Positions 1 through 11,975 of a DNA stretch of 64,000 bases are shown here, one piece after another. The notes under the pieces were generated by a model. The model searched no databases, was not told the origin of the DNA, and worked only from the letters and a program-made list of their open reading frames with translations. A program made the position numbers and the translations under genes. Origin of the DNA: Amblyornis subalaris (taxonomy: Eukaryota; Chordata; Aves; Passeriformes; Ptilonorhynchidae); NCBI GenBank assembly GCA_018881555.1, contig JACAXG010000166.1, forward strand, positions 1,180,956 through 1,244,955, given 5' to 3'. Positions within the stretch are counted from its first letter, which is position 1. Each line of letters starts with the position of its first letter.

Positions 1-1130
1 GAAATGCTGCACATCCCTTCTGAAGAAAGCTCTCACACAGTACAATTAGAAACGTCAATCTGAAAATGTCAAAATATCTCAAAAATAAACCTTTTGAAAT
101 TGCAGGAATGTAAGTGTTTCAGCATACTGACAGAAAGCTTGCTTTCAGGTCAACAGAAAACAGCCCACTCTGCAGTGAAGCTTTTTGGTTGGATACCTCT
201 ATCCTGCCCCATTAGAGCCACTCAAATTGTATTCCCTGGTACACAGATAGATGACCAACAGATTATCAGCAAGAATTTGGGCAAATTTAACTCCAGCACT
301 TGGTGAGAGAAGGTGTGTTCCTCCAGTGCTCACGTGCAGGAGAGGAGAGCTGCAGTCTGAGCTGCCCAGGGATAAAGGAGATTGTGTTTCATGGAAGTGG
401 TTTGAAACAGCGCATTTTAAGACAGCTCAGGGCAGCAAAACATTATACTCTGAGAGCAACGGCGAAGACTTTCCCTCTGTTTTCTTAAGGTAAGTATCCA
501 ACTTTACTAGCAAGTGAACTCAGATAATTGATTCTAGTCTTACAAAATACAGGTGTATTTGGATTTTAAGTAGTGAAGAGATGACTCAGATTCAGATGCT
601 CAGGTCTAAACATGACTTCTTCTCTAGACCTGAGCCTGCAGATTCAGTTTTTCAGGCTTTTCCTTCAGGAAATCAGATTTATTTGTTCCTCCTAGAAGTA
701 CCTCTAATAGTTGACTACTCATGCCTACACATACTTCACAGAATCAATTAGTTTGGAAAAGACCCATGAGATCATCGCATGATTAGGAGATCTGTATGGG
801 TTGGGCTGGAAATGAGGAGGTAGATAAGTGAATCCCGGTCTGCATCAAGGAGGAGTGTTGCTCTTTATGGCCTTTCTCTGCTTGATGAAGAATTGAGCTA
901 GCGAGGCTTTTGCTAATTTGTGAGCTAGGGAAAATACCCGTTAATCACCCATCAGAAATTACCATGTCCTACAGGACACTAGCAGCATATTGTAAGAGAG
1001 GCATTAAAAGGTCACATATCTGTTCTGCCTCGCATCTTTTGGAGCCAGCTTGCTCCCAAGGTCCTGCATCTGTCACACACTCCTCATACTTTCATTAGTA
1101 AAATTTTCTAGAGGCTTGGCTTAGTTTATT
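1..1130. other. non-coding stretch, nothing recognised
   Basis: AT-rich single-copy-looking DNA. The open frames here are short, overlap one another in different frames and resemble no family I know. No repeat family, splice-bounded exon or RNA gene was recognised. Confidence 0.55.
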
Positions 1131-1205
1131 GNTTTTTTGGTTGGTTGTTTTTTGTGGTTTTGCTTTTGGGTTTTTTGGTTTTGTTTTGTTAGGGTTTTTT
1201 TAATG
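1131..1205 (+). repeat. T/G-rich low-complexity tract
   Basis: An imperfect run of T blocks separated by G or GG, interrupted by one N at about 1132. Similar T/G-rich tracts occur at 8405-8466, about 19085-19115, 48545-48580 and 56150-56240. It is simple sequence with no coding content. Confidence 0.8.
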
Positions 1206-2364
1206 ATCACATAATACACAGGAAGTTCTTTATATGTTCAGGCCAAGTTTGGTTTCTAATTTATGTTCTTGCTTTCAGAGAAGAAGATCAAACCAATCTC
1301 TTTCTTCAACTTCTTGGAGAAAAAAAAAAAGAGGAAAAAGATTGGACACACTCTGTAACTGCTTCTTCTACAAGGAAAAGCAGTATGGTGGTCCATCATC
1401 TCCTTCAGACTTCAGAAAGGGACACCAACTGGCCCAGAGCAATCTTGTTCCAATTATTTCATTATGAACTTGGATTTTACTTTCAAGCAGAGAAGGGAGG
1501 AAATTCAGAGGTCAGACAACTTTTNCAGCCAAATGCTAGGAAAATAGAAATAAAACCAGGAAAAGAAAATTAACCACAGATATTGAACCTCTCATAAAGA
1601 GCTTCCATTGTCACTCAGCAGAAAGCTATTTGCATCAACAGTCTGCTCTAAAAATTATTGAACACTGGAGCTCAGAATATCTTCCGAAAAGGAAAAACCT
1701 GTCCATGTCTTCTGAATATTAGCAGATTAATGCAGACATATCAGGAACACTAAAGAGGACAATACTATTTAGGAAAAGGATCTNATGTTTTAAACACTAT
1801 AAGAACTCACTTTTTAATTAGAGACCACTGAGCTACTCCAACATTCTTACATGCCTTTTGTGAAGTTTAGCTCAATTAGAACTACTTTACAAAGTGAATT
1901 TATCAAGTGCAGCACTAACACACTCAGCTGGACCTTTAGAACAGGATTCTTGAGTTTAACATAGAAAGAGAAAGAGACACAAACTTGATGACAGCAGACA
2001 CAAGTGATCTTCACAAACACTTAAGTCTCCGTGGAGTTTATTTTTTTTTGCAACACAGCTTGGTCACCGCTTGCACTGTTATAAAACACGAACTTCTCTG
2101 GACATGACAGATCAAGGCTGGGGAACAATTCCAGATTATACAGACCAGTGCACATACATGCATTCCCAACATGAACTGGAAGCTACTCATCCCTCACTGA
2201 GCTCCCAGAACCCAGCTTACAGACAATCTGTGAACATAAAGGGATGACTCAACTCCTTACACATTGCAAACTATCTGCTATTATGAATTACTCATTCAGA
2301 CTCTAAACACCATATTTAAACGTGTGAATCTTCTCACTTTCTTGTTAATAGTGAAGGGCACTGT
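1206..2364. other. non-coding stretch, nothing recognised
   Basis: AT-rich sequence with short purine-rich runs, for example near 1320. Open frames are short and broken by single Ns. I see no family resemblance or convincing splice-bounded exon. Confidence 0.5.
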
Positions 2365-2745
2365 TGCATTTACATAGCTCTTTGAAGGTTAGTAAAGCAG
2401 TTTATGCGTTTATGCCAGATCCTCACAGAGAAGGAAACTGGTACACACTCACAGTTTTGTTTTGTTTTTTTTAAGTTACTGTTACTTGTCAAATATTTTT
2501 TTATAAGTTCTGATGTAAAACTCTCTCAATTCAGTGTCATGCCCATACAAACAGAGGAAAATCACCCTGCTCTCCTCCAACAATTAGTTATTCCCCGGAC
2601 AATAATTAATGTTCAGGCAATAAACTCATATGCATGGATGGNGATAAAATTAATTCATAATCATCACAGCTAGAACAGTGAGTTGAACCCACTGTGGCTG
2701 GACACCAAGTGCCCAAAGCCACACTATCACTCCACTCCTTAACTG
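2365..2745 (+). repeat. MIR-like CORE-SINE, split
   Basis: Two blocks match the MIR/CORE-SINE pattern in the same order. The first (about 2365-2445) reads like the 'ttacatagctctttgaa...' start followed by 'gatcctcacag' and 'gaggaaactg'-like motifs. The second (about 2660-2745) reads like the 3' part with 'cacagctag', 'gttgaaccca' and an 'actatcactc' end. About 200 bases of T-rich unrelated or highly diverged sequence separate them. MIR is an ancient tRNA-derived SINE. The assignment rests on remembered consensus, so the edges are approximate. Confidence 0.55.
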
Positions 2746-5004
2746 AACAGGAGAGACAAAACAGAGCTAACAGCTTGTGGGTCAAGATAAGGGCAGAGAG
2801 AGATCACTCGGCAACTACCATCACAGGCAAAACATACTCAACTTGGGCAAATTTGGTTTTCAATATTTGTATTAGCAATTAATACACTCCGTGTTACCAA
2901 AACCAGAATCGGCAAAAAAACATTCCACACCAAACACTGCACTTTTTATGCCCTCACATTATTAAGACAGTGCTCACTTTCAGAACACAATACATTCATT
3001 TGTTATGTCCCCTGGAAGAAGGGGACGGGGCAGACAGGTCAGCCTGATTTACTGGACCAAAAAATAACACTACATACAAACTGCTTGTTATTAAACATCC
3101 ATGTTAATAAAGTTAATTTTGTGCACCAAATAACATACTTGACAGTTAACTAACACCTACAAAAAATGTACAACATCAAGAAAAATTCAATTAATGTACA
3201 ATGTCAATCTTAGCTGGCTGGGTGAAGCAGTTTAATGTCATTTAGTATATTTTTTTTTAATTAATGCTTGCCTGATATTTTAATCCATTTTCAAGATGTT
3301 TTCCAGAATATCCTTCTGAAAGCAAGTAGTAAGTCAAGCCATTATAGAAAGATATTCTACTCCAAACCCCATAAATTTGAGATAGGGGGAAGAGGTTGAG
3401 GTTTATTTGTTTTTCTTATTCTAAAAATTTATTCATACATAGCACACCCAAATGACAAATGCATCTTGTTTTCATAAACGTTTCCCTCCATAGAAATAAG
3501 TAAAAAAACCTCAGTCATTATCATAAACCAAGATGTGCATCTTCATTATCTCCAATCTCTCAAATTTCTTGGGTTTTAATAGATAGTTTTAATATCATAG
3601 GTATAAGACACATGACATCTAAACTACAGACTACAGCTAATGAAACATTTAAAGTAGTAAATTGAAACAGATTATAATGAAACATATTCTAACCAAAAAA
3701 AATCTCGTCCACGATACTATTTAAAATCTGAAAGAGAGTTCATACAGTGAGGCAAAACACAAGTATAATGTTGAAGCTTCATTTTGCTGATCTGGTGGGT
3801 ACAGACACATCGGGAAGGGGGTAACAGAAATTACAGAAGTTCATCTCAGTTTTTAAAGGAAACCATATGTACAGAGAAGAAAATATCATAGCAATTAATA
3901 TGAACTGGGAGNCTCTAGTTATACACAATAAAGAATGCTGAAGAGGCAAAGCTTAAATTTTTCAAAGCATAATGAGAGAACTGTACAACCAGCAGAACTG
4001 AATAAAATAAAAAGATGTTCNATCACAAAAATAGCAATTTCCAAAACACTNTCTGTATCACACGGTAACATTTTCACTTCATCATAGAAAAGGAAGACAG
4101 TCAAAAACCCTTTGTCACTCTCTTCCCTCCAAAATGCAGAGCTGTATTTATGTGACAAGACTAATTGTTTTATTCCAAAACTAACCCTGGAAGATATTTA
4201 GAAGCCACTTCGGCCTGAATGACACTCGCACGACCAGATACCTGCACCCAAACCCAGGCAAGCAGGATGACATAGGAGCCAAACAAACAGTGGAATGGCT
4301 GATATAGAATGATTTAATGTTTTCTACTGAGTTATCACATAATTAATTATAGCATCTACTGCATTTATAGAACTAGACTGTGTNAGTGTACCCTAGGGCA
4401 AAACATTTTGTTCTACTCAAGCTATATCCATATGGGGCAAAGATATTTAAGCACCTGAAATAACTGTTATAGCCTATATCAGATATTTAGACTTACAGAA
4501 GGTGTCTGCAATGATACTGAATGAGCTTTTGACTAAGAGATGCCTTCAAAGTATACAACACTTATGGTGGTTTATTCCCACAAGCAGAAAATACAACTGA
4601 TACAGTAGAAATCATTATATACATGTTGCTGGCTGGCCAAAGTGCTTCCATCAGCCTTGCATTCCTTGCTGCTTTCTTCAACATCCAGAAGACAAACCCA
4701 GAAATCTACTGCCAAATAATCTGGGATGCANTACTAATATGGTTTCTTTCAAATAAAAGGTCATTTTATCATTAATTTTCATCATTTAGGGATGAAAATT
4801 ATCCTATTTTAATNTGAATTAAAGGCTTGTTCCTATCATGCCTTGATATATTTTTAATTGTTTTATGGAAACATCCTTATATGAAGCATGCAGTCAATAA
4901 AACCATATATAGAGCCTTACTTCTTTCCTCACAAGCAACATCATAATTAATATAATTTTATTTCAGTGACATTGGGACAAAAGATCACTGCTGAATCAGT
5001 CAAA
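2746..5004. other. non-coding stretch, nothing recognised
   Basis: AT-rich sequence with several single Ns. There is no exon-like segment with splice signals, no recognised transposon and no RNA gene. Confidence 0.5.
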
Positions 5005-5200
5005 GCTTGTGGTGAGGCCCTGGCACAGGCTGTCCAAAGAACTTGTGAGTGCCTCATCCCTGAAAGTATTCAACAGCAGGTTAGACTGGGCTTGGAGCAA
5101 CCTGGTCTAGTGAAAGGTGTCCCTGTCCATGGCAGGGGGGTTCAAACTGGGTGATCTGTAAGGTCCCTTCCAACCCAAACCATTCTATGATTCTATGATA
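5005..5200 (+). mobile_element. CR1 LINE 3' end fragment
   Basis: A classic avian CR1 3' UTR. In order it contains a 'gaggccctggcacagg' block, a 'gcttggagcaacctggtctag' block, a 'ggtgtccctg.ccatggcag' block and 'aaggtcccttccaacccaaacc', and it ends in two copies of the 'attctatg' tail repeat at about 5183-5200. The copy is 5'-truncated as usual for CR1 and keeps only the 3' UTR. The 62-residue open frame across it (4966-5154) has no coding meaning. It is a fairly well-preserved copy, so it was inserted more recently than the MIR and L3 copies in this window. Confidence 0.95.
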
Positions 5201-7559
5201 TTTTGTCGTTGTAAAATTGAGCTGTCATACATTTTTATCACCCACAAAACTATAAATTGATGGCACTAGGCTTGAACTCAGTTTCAAAAAAAGAAAAAAA
5301 AAAACCTAACTTTTAGTTCCATATTTCTGATTCAGAACACCATAGAAACATCCTGATGCATTTTCCAAAGGCACTGATATTACCTATGTGGCATGCCAAA
5401 AGGAGCCGTCAGAAAGGTATATATTTGAGCTGTGTGGGAGAAGGGGGTCTGGTGTCACTTGTATAGTTTGAAATTCAAAAGCAGTTTTAAAAAAAAGAAT
5501 TCAATTAGCTCATGCATCTACTGTGAGTAGGAGGTCTCACTAGGGTTGTCAGAGGAAATGCTATTTAATCAACATGATGTCAGTCAAGTGCTTGTCAAAC
5601 CTACTACAATTTTTCTAAATCCAAAATGTTTTAAACAATAATTGATGAAAAATTACATGTAGAGATCTGGCCACTTTAAAATAAATTGCAGTATATGAGC
5701 CTTTCTTAGAAGTTTCTTGCAGGAGACATTGTTCCTATGTTTTTATTTTAAAAGCCTCCATTTCTACAATATGAAAGAAATGTTTAATATCCCTCTACCC
5801 AAGTAGGATTTGGACCATCTACAAGAACATTTAATTACATAATTATGAAATTACATGAGACAGGCATTAATTTAAGCTGTACCACTTTCTCCCTGAGTTG
5901 CATTACAGCAAGCATTTCTGAAGAGTGAACCACAGGATCCTCCACATCCAGGCTTCCTCCTGGAAGTGTGCTGGGGCAGGTTACTCCTGGGGAAATCACA
6001 CCTGCTGCTGCACCCACCCACCCACCTCAAAGGTTAACCAGCTTTACATGAGGCCATTTTAGCAGCACTGCCTGGTGCACAGAAGATTAGACCAGGGTTA
6101 GAATTAAAAAACCCTAGGGAAGACAACACAAGAAGATACATTCTGAAAAAGGTTCAGAAGAAGCTGCAAGAAGTCAGCTCAGGGCTATCACCAAAGCCAG
6201 AGCTATAGACAAGTCTCAAGACCAACTGCTGACCGTGGTGTTGATNTTTGAGTAAGGTCAGCCTGGAGACCCCTGAATTTCTGCACGCTGCTGTGCTGTC
6301 CTCCCATATGTCTGCATGGTGAAAATCCCAGAAAGAACCAGAGCAGGCACTTGGAGATGGTAGTGGGCAAGGCAATAAGTGAAAATCTTGTAAAATTTCA
6401 TCTTTCTGAAGGACTGGGAATCAGAAGCTCTGAAAATTTCTGGTACAACCTCCTGTTATCAATTTACTGCCTCCATCCATATGTCCAGAAGATTTCTTTC
6501 AGGTAACAAAAAANTTTTTTTTTTTTTAAAGAAGTGAGGGTCCAGGCAGCAAATAAGGTCAACAGTATTCCATAACTCCCAGCTACTGTCTGTTGGAAAT
6601 ACCACAGGTTTGTATCATGCAGAGATGTAAGTTAGGCTGAACTACTAGTGAGTAGTGTGGTGGGCCACCACAAAGCTGATGATATTAAGGAACTGTGAGT
6701 GCTTCTCCAGAGGACTAAAACCTCTGCATCAGCTTTCCCCAATAAGGAGCAAGTTCGCTTCAGATAAGTGTCAGGTCACAGAACAAAGCACATTCCGGCT
6801 TATGCAGAAGTACATAAAAAAATATGATGGATGAAACAGCTTCATAAGCATGTGTGAGCTCCAGCAGGAGCTCTCAGAACAGAAAAAGCTCTGCAAATTC
6901 AAAAGGAATTATTCATAAGATGAACAGGCATTTCTGCAGCAGCAGATGAACAAACCATTAGACCCAAATCAAATGGAAGACTTCTTGTTTCTATGCTTGA
7001 GACTCTGGTTAACAGCTCCCCCCAGCCAAGGAGGGTTTACCACAACTACACAAACTGCATAGGAGACTAGAGGTGAGCAAATTTAGATAAACTGGAACAG
7101 AAAAAACTTACAGTATTGGCAACACCACAGTGAGGCCCCACTCAAATCAACAGGTAGTTTACTGAAAAAGCTTAGTTTTATTGATAAATTTTTTAATTAT
7201 TGTACCCATTAGAAATCTTTGCTTCCTTGCTGTGAGCTCGGGTTATAAAAGGTTACGCTTCTGAGAAACGTAACTTCATTTTTCTTTGCTTTGGAGACTA
7301 ACATTCTGGTGAAAGGCTTTTGAAATCACTGGGTTGTTTTGCAGCTACTGCCAGAATCAGCCAAGGAATGAAGACCGTCTCCTCTAATCATATTGAGCTA
7401 TAAATTGCTATTAAGACAGCCAGTCCTTCTGCAAAGCATCATTCACAATGTATACACCTGTATTATCTACATACATTCAATAGAGAAATTCTAGCAATGC
7501 ACCTACATACTTAGCACCACCTGGGAAAAATGCAGCTTTGTTATTTGGAAAGAAAACTG
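5201..7559. other. non-coding stretch, nothing recognised
   Basis: There is an A/T homopolymer run with an N inside it at about 6506-6529. A short inverted repeat (GTTACG...CGTAAC, about 7249-7275) sits beside a TATAAAAG motif. Otherwise there are no recognised genes or transposons. Confidence 0.5.
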
Positions 7560-8335
7560 CACTTGATCACTACTTTGGCTCAGAGCCATCCCCACTATCG
7601 ATACAGACTGGGAGATGTACACACCAAAAGCAGTGCTGCTGAGCAGGACTTGGGAATACCGGCGGACAGAAGAAAAACATTGGAATGGGGCAGCAATGCA
7701 CACTTGCAGCCCAGAAAGCCAATCTTAGCCTGGGCTGCATAAAAAGAGTGGCCAGCAGGTAAAGGTAAATGGTTCTACTCTACTCCACTCTCATGAGACC
7801 CCTCCTAGGGTACTGCATCCAGCTCTGGGGTCCCCATACAAGACACACCTGTGAGAGCAGCTGCAGAGGAGAGAGAAAACTATTAGAGAGCTGGAACATC
7901 TCTTGCATGAGAAAAGACTGTTTTGGGGAGTGTTCAGTCTGGAGAAGAGATGACACCTGGGAGACCTTACTGCAGACTTTCAATAAAAGAGGTGAGGAGA
8001 AGGCAGGCTTATAAGAAAAATGCAGAGGGACATTTTACCAAGGTCTGTAGTGCCAGGAAAAGGGAAATAGGTTCAGATTGGATTATATCAAATTTAGATG
8101 GGTTTAAGTAAGGCTTTTTTGTTTGATTTGTTAACACACACAATGAGAGTGGTGAGACACTGACACACATTGCTCAGAGAAGCTGTGGCTGCCCCATCCC
8201 TGGAAGTGTTTAAGGCCAGGCTGGATAGGGCTTGGAGCAACCTGGTCAAGTAGGAGGTGTCCCTGGCCATGGCAGGGATGGTGGACTAGATGAGCTTTAA
8301 GGTCCTTTCCAACCCAAACCATTCTGATTCCACGA
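7560..8335 (+). mobile_element. CR1 LINE copy with decayed ORF2 C-terminus and 3' UTR
   Basis: The left part still encodes pieces of the CR1 ORF2 C-terminal region in two frames: a 'YRLGD' motif followed by '...AEQDLG' (about 7600-7660), then after a frameshift 'LLYSTLMRP..GYC.QLWGP' (about 7772-7835), which parallels the CR1 'LYSALVRPHLEYC.QFW' block. Frameshifts and stops show that it is dead. The right part (about 8140-8335) is the CR1 3' UTR, with the 'cccatccctggaagtgtt' and 'ggagcaacctggtcaagtaggaggtgtccctgg'-type blocks ending in the 'ccttccaacccaaacc' motif. The middle (about 7960-8130) is strongly diverged. CR1 is the main non-LTR retrotransposon of birds. Confidence 0.92.
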
Positions 8336-10239
8336 ACTATCGAACAGTTGACTAGGATATCCCGAATTTTCAAGCAAGAAACCAACACCTTAGATAGATT
8401 TGAACTGGGGGTTTTTTGTGGGGTTTCAGGGGTATTTTTTGTTGTTGGTTTGTTTTTTTTCCCCCAAAGTTCATTAAACCCAAGATATTTTAGACAAGCA
8501 GCAGACAAAGAAGTAGTTAGTGCTAGAAATGCATGTAGCATTTTATACCATATAACTGGGCAACCAAACATGCCGACCTTCACTTTCTCCGTCATCACCA
8601 ACAGAAGTACTTGAAAACTCAGAATATTGAAACTGCTTTGACTGGTGTCCTTGAAGAAGTGGACTTCAAAGTATTTATTGTCATAACAACTTGTCACCAG
8701 AGAACTACTCTCATGTAGCAAATGTGCTATATATAGATGCATTTTAGCTAAAAGCCTGAAAACTCTGAAGCATTTGNGGGATAAAATGATGATTCAAAAC
8801 CAAATAGCACATTTAAATGCCTGGCTGTTGCCACATCTAACCTCTGCATCTTCGAAACTGATCTAAACAACCCAGTCAGACTCTTGCCTCCACTAAGAGT
8901 CACAATTTAAATGGACTTCTGTTCCACACTGATCACAAACTCTGTAGTCCATTCCACAGACATGGGATTACAGTTTTATTTGAACGTCTTTTTCTTATTG
9001 TCAGGTTTTCCCTATATCATTAGAAAGAATGAATGTTTAAATTGGCAATCACCCAAGTAATGCTTTTGCTTCTTTATGGTTGTTTGTCACTGTGTTTCAA
9101 AGAAGNTCAGATGCAATTTTCTGAATTTATTACAACCTATTTTAAGTAGTGCAGAAGGTCCAATGACAATTTTTTTTCATTTCACTGTTTGGTATAAGAT
9201 GGGCATTCACATTTAATCATATCCAATGATTACCTCAATGAATACAAATGTGTTACATTATCTTTAAATAAATGAATGTCAATATGTTCCAGGGTAACAG
9301 AAGTAATTGCATATTGATAACAGTCATTATCATAAGTCATGGTTGCTGGCAGAAAACCCACTTGTATTTTTTAATAAGGTGCAATATTATGGTCTATTTT
9401 GAGATGATAGCTTTCTATTTCCCCATACATAATACAGTATCACTTCAATATAGCTGGCAGAGCTGGAAATAGATAAAAATTCAGAATGCAAACCTGCAAA
9501 CTCTAAGATTTTACAGTCTTTTGAAACTAGTCTGGATAGTCCAAGTACCTCAGAAAAAGTGATATGAGGGAATCATTATCTGTGCCAAGCTGATGTACCT
9601 TCCATTCCGCTCACCACGGCAGATAACAGCAACTAGCACATTACCCCAAAGTGATGCAACCAGATATTTCAGACTTTGCATTGTAGCTCATTGCAGTTTG
9701 CAAAGTAATCTGAAAGACACTTGAGAAAGGGACATCTCTCCCTTGTTAAGGGGCACAAAACTTTAACGCTAACTCAGATACTCCGTCAGCATCTGCCACA
9801 GGAGAGCAAGGAAGTTCTAACATCCAATATCAAGATTGGAGGCTCTTGTTCTGCACTGCTGCTCTACTTTATTGCTTTAAAGCAGCAGAGAGACAGAATT
9901 TGTTAAAACGAGCAGACAACTGCAGAGTCCTGCAGTATGGACAGATTATCTCCTGGAAACTGCCCAGGCTGGAGATGACTGTGTAGCAGCTTTGCAAAAA
10001 ACACATCTGAGGGATTTTATCATGGGTCAGTAGTGCGTGGATCAGCAAGGTCAAAGCTGAGTAACTCCCCCCTACCTGACAGGTGTGAGGCCATGCCTGG
10101 AATACACTGCCTAGTTTTGAGCTTCCACACACAAAAAGTACAATTAGCCCACAGTGGAGGCAAAAACAAGAGTGCACCTTTAACTTCCTAATGAAGCAAA
10201 GACTTTAGTTTAAAAAATGTAGAAAGAGATTTAAGAAAC
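8336..10239. other. non-coding stretch with a T/G-rich tract
   Basis: A T/G-rich low-complexity tract lies at 8405-8466. The reverse-strand open frame of 203 codons (8131-8742) runs through the end of the CR1 copy and this tract, so I do not call it a gene. Nothing else was recognised. Confidence 0.5.
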
Positions 10240-10590
10240 AGGTTTTATTCACCCTGGAGAACAGGATGCTTGTAGGAGGTGGGTGGTGCTACTGCTCTCA
10301 GCCTAAAGCATGGCTATAGAGAAGACACAGCTCCTACTCCTCCCCAAGACACCTGGAGCAAGTGACACAGGTGGTTTTGAATGTCCCCAGAGAAGGAGAC
10401 TCCATGCCCTCCCTGGGCAGCTGTTCCAGTGTTCTGCCACCCTCAATGCCAAGAAGCTCTTCCTCCTGTTGAGGTGCAACTTTCTGTGTTTTAGTTTATG
10501 GCCATGGCTCCTCATCCTGTCACTGGACACCACTAAAGAGTCTGGCACCATGCTCTTGACACCACCATCCAAGCCAGCCCCCTAACAGGG
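10240..10590 (-). mobile_element. CR1 LINE fragment, antisense
   Basis: The reverse strand reads as the CR1 segment around the end of ORF2. Translation gives 'KLKHRKLHLNRRKSFLALRV' followed by 'AEHWN', matching the CR1 pattern 'LKHR.F.L..RKNFF..RV..HWN.LP'. On the + strand this appears as 'tccctgggcagctgttccagtg' and 'tcctgtcactggacaccac'. The frame is short and has lost its ends. The neighbouring sequence on both sides is not CR1. Confidence 0.9.
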
Positions 10591-11104
10591 GGTTTGTATG
10601 AGGGATTCAGAAGAAATACAGGTTATCAGCCTGGCCAGAGCACTGTACCTTTCTTCGGGAACACACTGCCACACACCAATTCCCACCACCTCTCGAGGAA
10701 CACCCACACCAGCACTGCAGGGAGACCCTCAGTTATCATTACTCATAACTTCACAAGATAAATACACAGTAACCGCGCTTGGTAGCACAGTCGTGTCATT
10801 TCACTGCAGTCTCCTGCAGGGAACAGGACAGCGTCAGCTCTAACTTGTTTAGTCACGGGCAGAGAAATAAACCACTCAGGTACTCAGAGAGCACGCTCAT
10901 CATCAAAGCTTCTCCGTCAATTCAGGAGTGCAGTCTTCGGGCACAAACAATCCCCGAGCCTTCCCCTGAACTCCTCTGTGAGGAGGTACAATTAAATCTG
11001 CATCTGTTTCTATGCAACTATTCCATCAAAATCTCAAGCCCGAAGCTTTCTATCCAGCAGCCAAAGCCCGCAATGTTTAAAAAGACAACTTTTGGAGCGT
11101 TACC
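10591..11104. other. non-coding stretch before the CpG-rich patch
   Basis: Composition rises in GC towards 11100. No repeat or convincing exon was recognised; open frames on both strands overlap without any family signal. Confidence 0.45.
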
Positions 11105-11380
11105 AAGCTAATGCCTGGAAGGCACGCCCTGCAAGCAGCCCAGGCGGGCGGTCACGGGCAGCACTGCGGCACTCGGGGCCAGGCGGGCACCGCCGAGCCC
11201 CTGCGCCGCACCCCGCCTGCTCCCTGGGGCACACNCACGTGCGCTTTGATGGGTTTCGTGCGGTTTTTGTTACTTCTGGGTGTGNTTTTTTTGGTCTGGT
11301 TTTTTAACTTGTCTCCGACCCAGGCGCGGCTCCGCCGGTTGCCCAGCAACTGGGGCCGGCCGCGGCAGCCGATGCTTAAC
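11105..11380. promoter_or_regulatory. CpG-richer patch, possible promoter or enhancer
   Basis: CpG dinucleotides are dense compared with the surrounding AT-rich DNA, notably at 11140-11215 and 11320-11375 (GGCGGGCGG, GCGCCGC, GGCGCGGC and CGGCCGCGG-type words). A T/G-rich tract with two Ns separates the two halves. The right half contains an X-box. A CpG-dense island in bird DNA often marks a promoter, but no transcript or exon is visible beside it. It could instead be a decayed GC-rich repeat. Direction cannot be told. Confidence 0.4.
11338..11350. promoter_or_regulatory. RFX-type X-box motif
   Basis: GTTGCC-C-AGCAAC fits the RFX X-box pattern GTNRCC(0-3 N)RGYAAC with a 1-base spacer and both half-sites complete. 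RFX factors bind such sites in promoters of ciliary genes and MHC class II genes. Its position inside the CpG-dense patch makes it more interesting than a random match, but function is inferred. Confidence 0.4.
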
Positions 11381-11420
11381 TTTTCTAATTAATGCTTTAT
11401 AATTACCTTTTCTAATTAAT
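11381..11420 (+). repeat. direct repeat carrying TAATTA homeodomain sites
   Basis: The 13-mer TTTTCTAATTAAT occurs at 11381-11393 and again at 11408-11420, a period of 27 bases. Each copy contains a palindromic TAATTA core of the kind bound by homeodomain proteins. A further ATAATTA-type word lies between them. The segment lies directly after the CpG patch. Confidence 0.6.
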
Positions 11421-11518
11421 TGTTTTAATTCATCATAAGCAGTGTGATTTTTCCACTATGGCCGGCACGTAGCAAAGGTTTTTCCGCAAGCCGCTATTGG
11501 GAAAAGTACTGAAAGTTT

Positions 11519-11975
11519 TGTTTTCCTAAACCAACCTTGGTATGTTTCAAAGAACAAAGCCTGGGGGAAGAGATGTATTGCCGAGAACTAGACACAAGGA
11601 AGGCAGAATTTATGGACTACAAGGACGTTTTGCAGACCCCAAAGATAAAGAAGAAACTAACAAAGACAATTCAGCAATTGCACTGAAACACTGTCTGGGA
11701 AAAAGATAATAAAAAGACCGCAAATGTGGACTAATTAGCATGAGAATGGAGAAATCAATAGACGATAGAATACTAATTAACGAAGAGAATTATGTAGTTT
11801 ATGGCCAATGAACATTAATTACTTTGTTTGCCAAAAATGTATAAATTGTGAAAAGTTCTCAAAGTGCACATGAGGGAGTAACCCCCCACACACCCAGTGC
11901 TGTGAATAAGGTAATGCCTGCCTTCTAATACGAAATATAATGTTAGCTTGATTTATCCCCGCATTTTCGGCAACA
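11519..11975 (+). mobile_element. probable solo LTR of an avian endogenous retrovirus (ERVL-like)
   Basis: The segment starts TGTTTTCC and ends GGCAACA, so it has the TG...CA ends of an LTR. A TATAAA box (11840-11845) is followed about 60 bases later by AATAAG (11905-11910), a near polyadenylation signal. The end, with 'aatgcctgccttctaata' and 'cccgcattttcgg'-like words, resembles ERVL-type LTRs of songbirds as I remember them. No internal retroviral genes adjoin it, so I call it a solo LTR left by recombination. I could not see a clean target-site duplication, so the exact borders are uncertain. Confidence 0.6.

Noticed and set aside
7240..7280. TATAAAAG next to GTTACG...CGTAAC considered as a promoter or small RNA gene
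   Set aside because: The stem is only six bases and there is no supporting transcript structure, box A/B motif or tRNA fold.
8131..8742. 203-codon open frame on the reverse strand
   Set aside because: It runs antisense through the CR1 3' UTR and a T/G-rich tract and shows no family resemblance.
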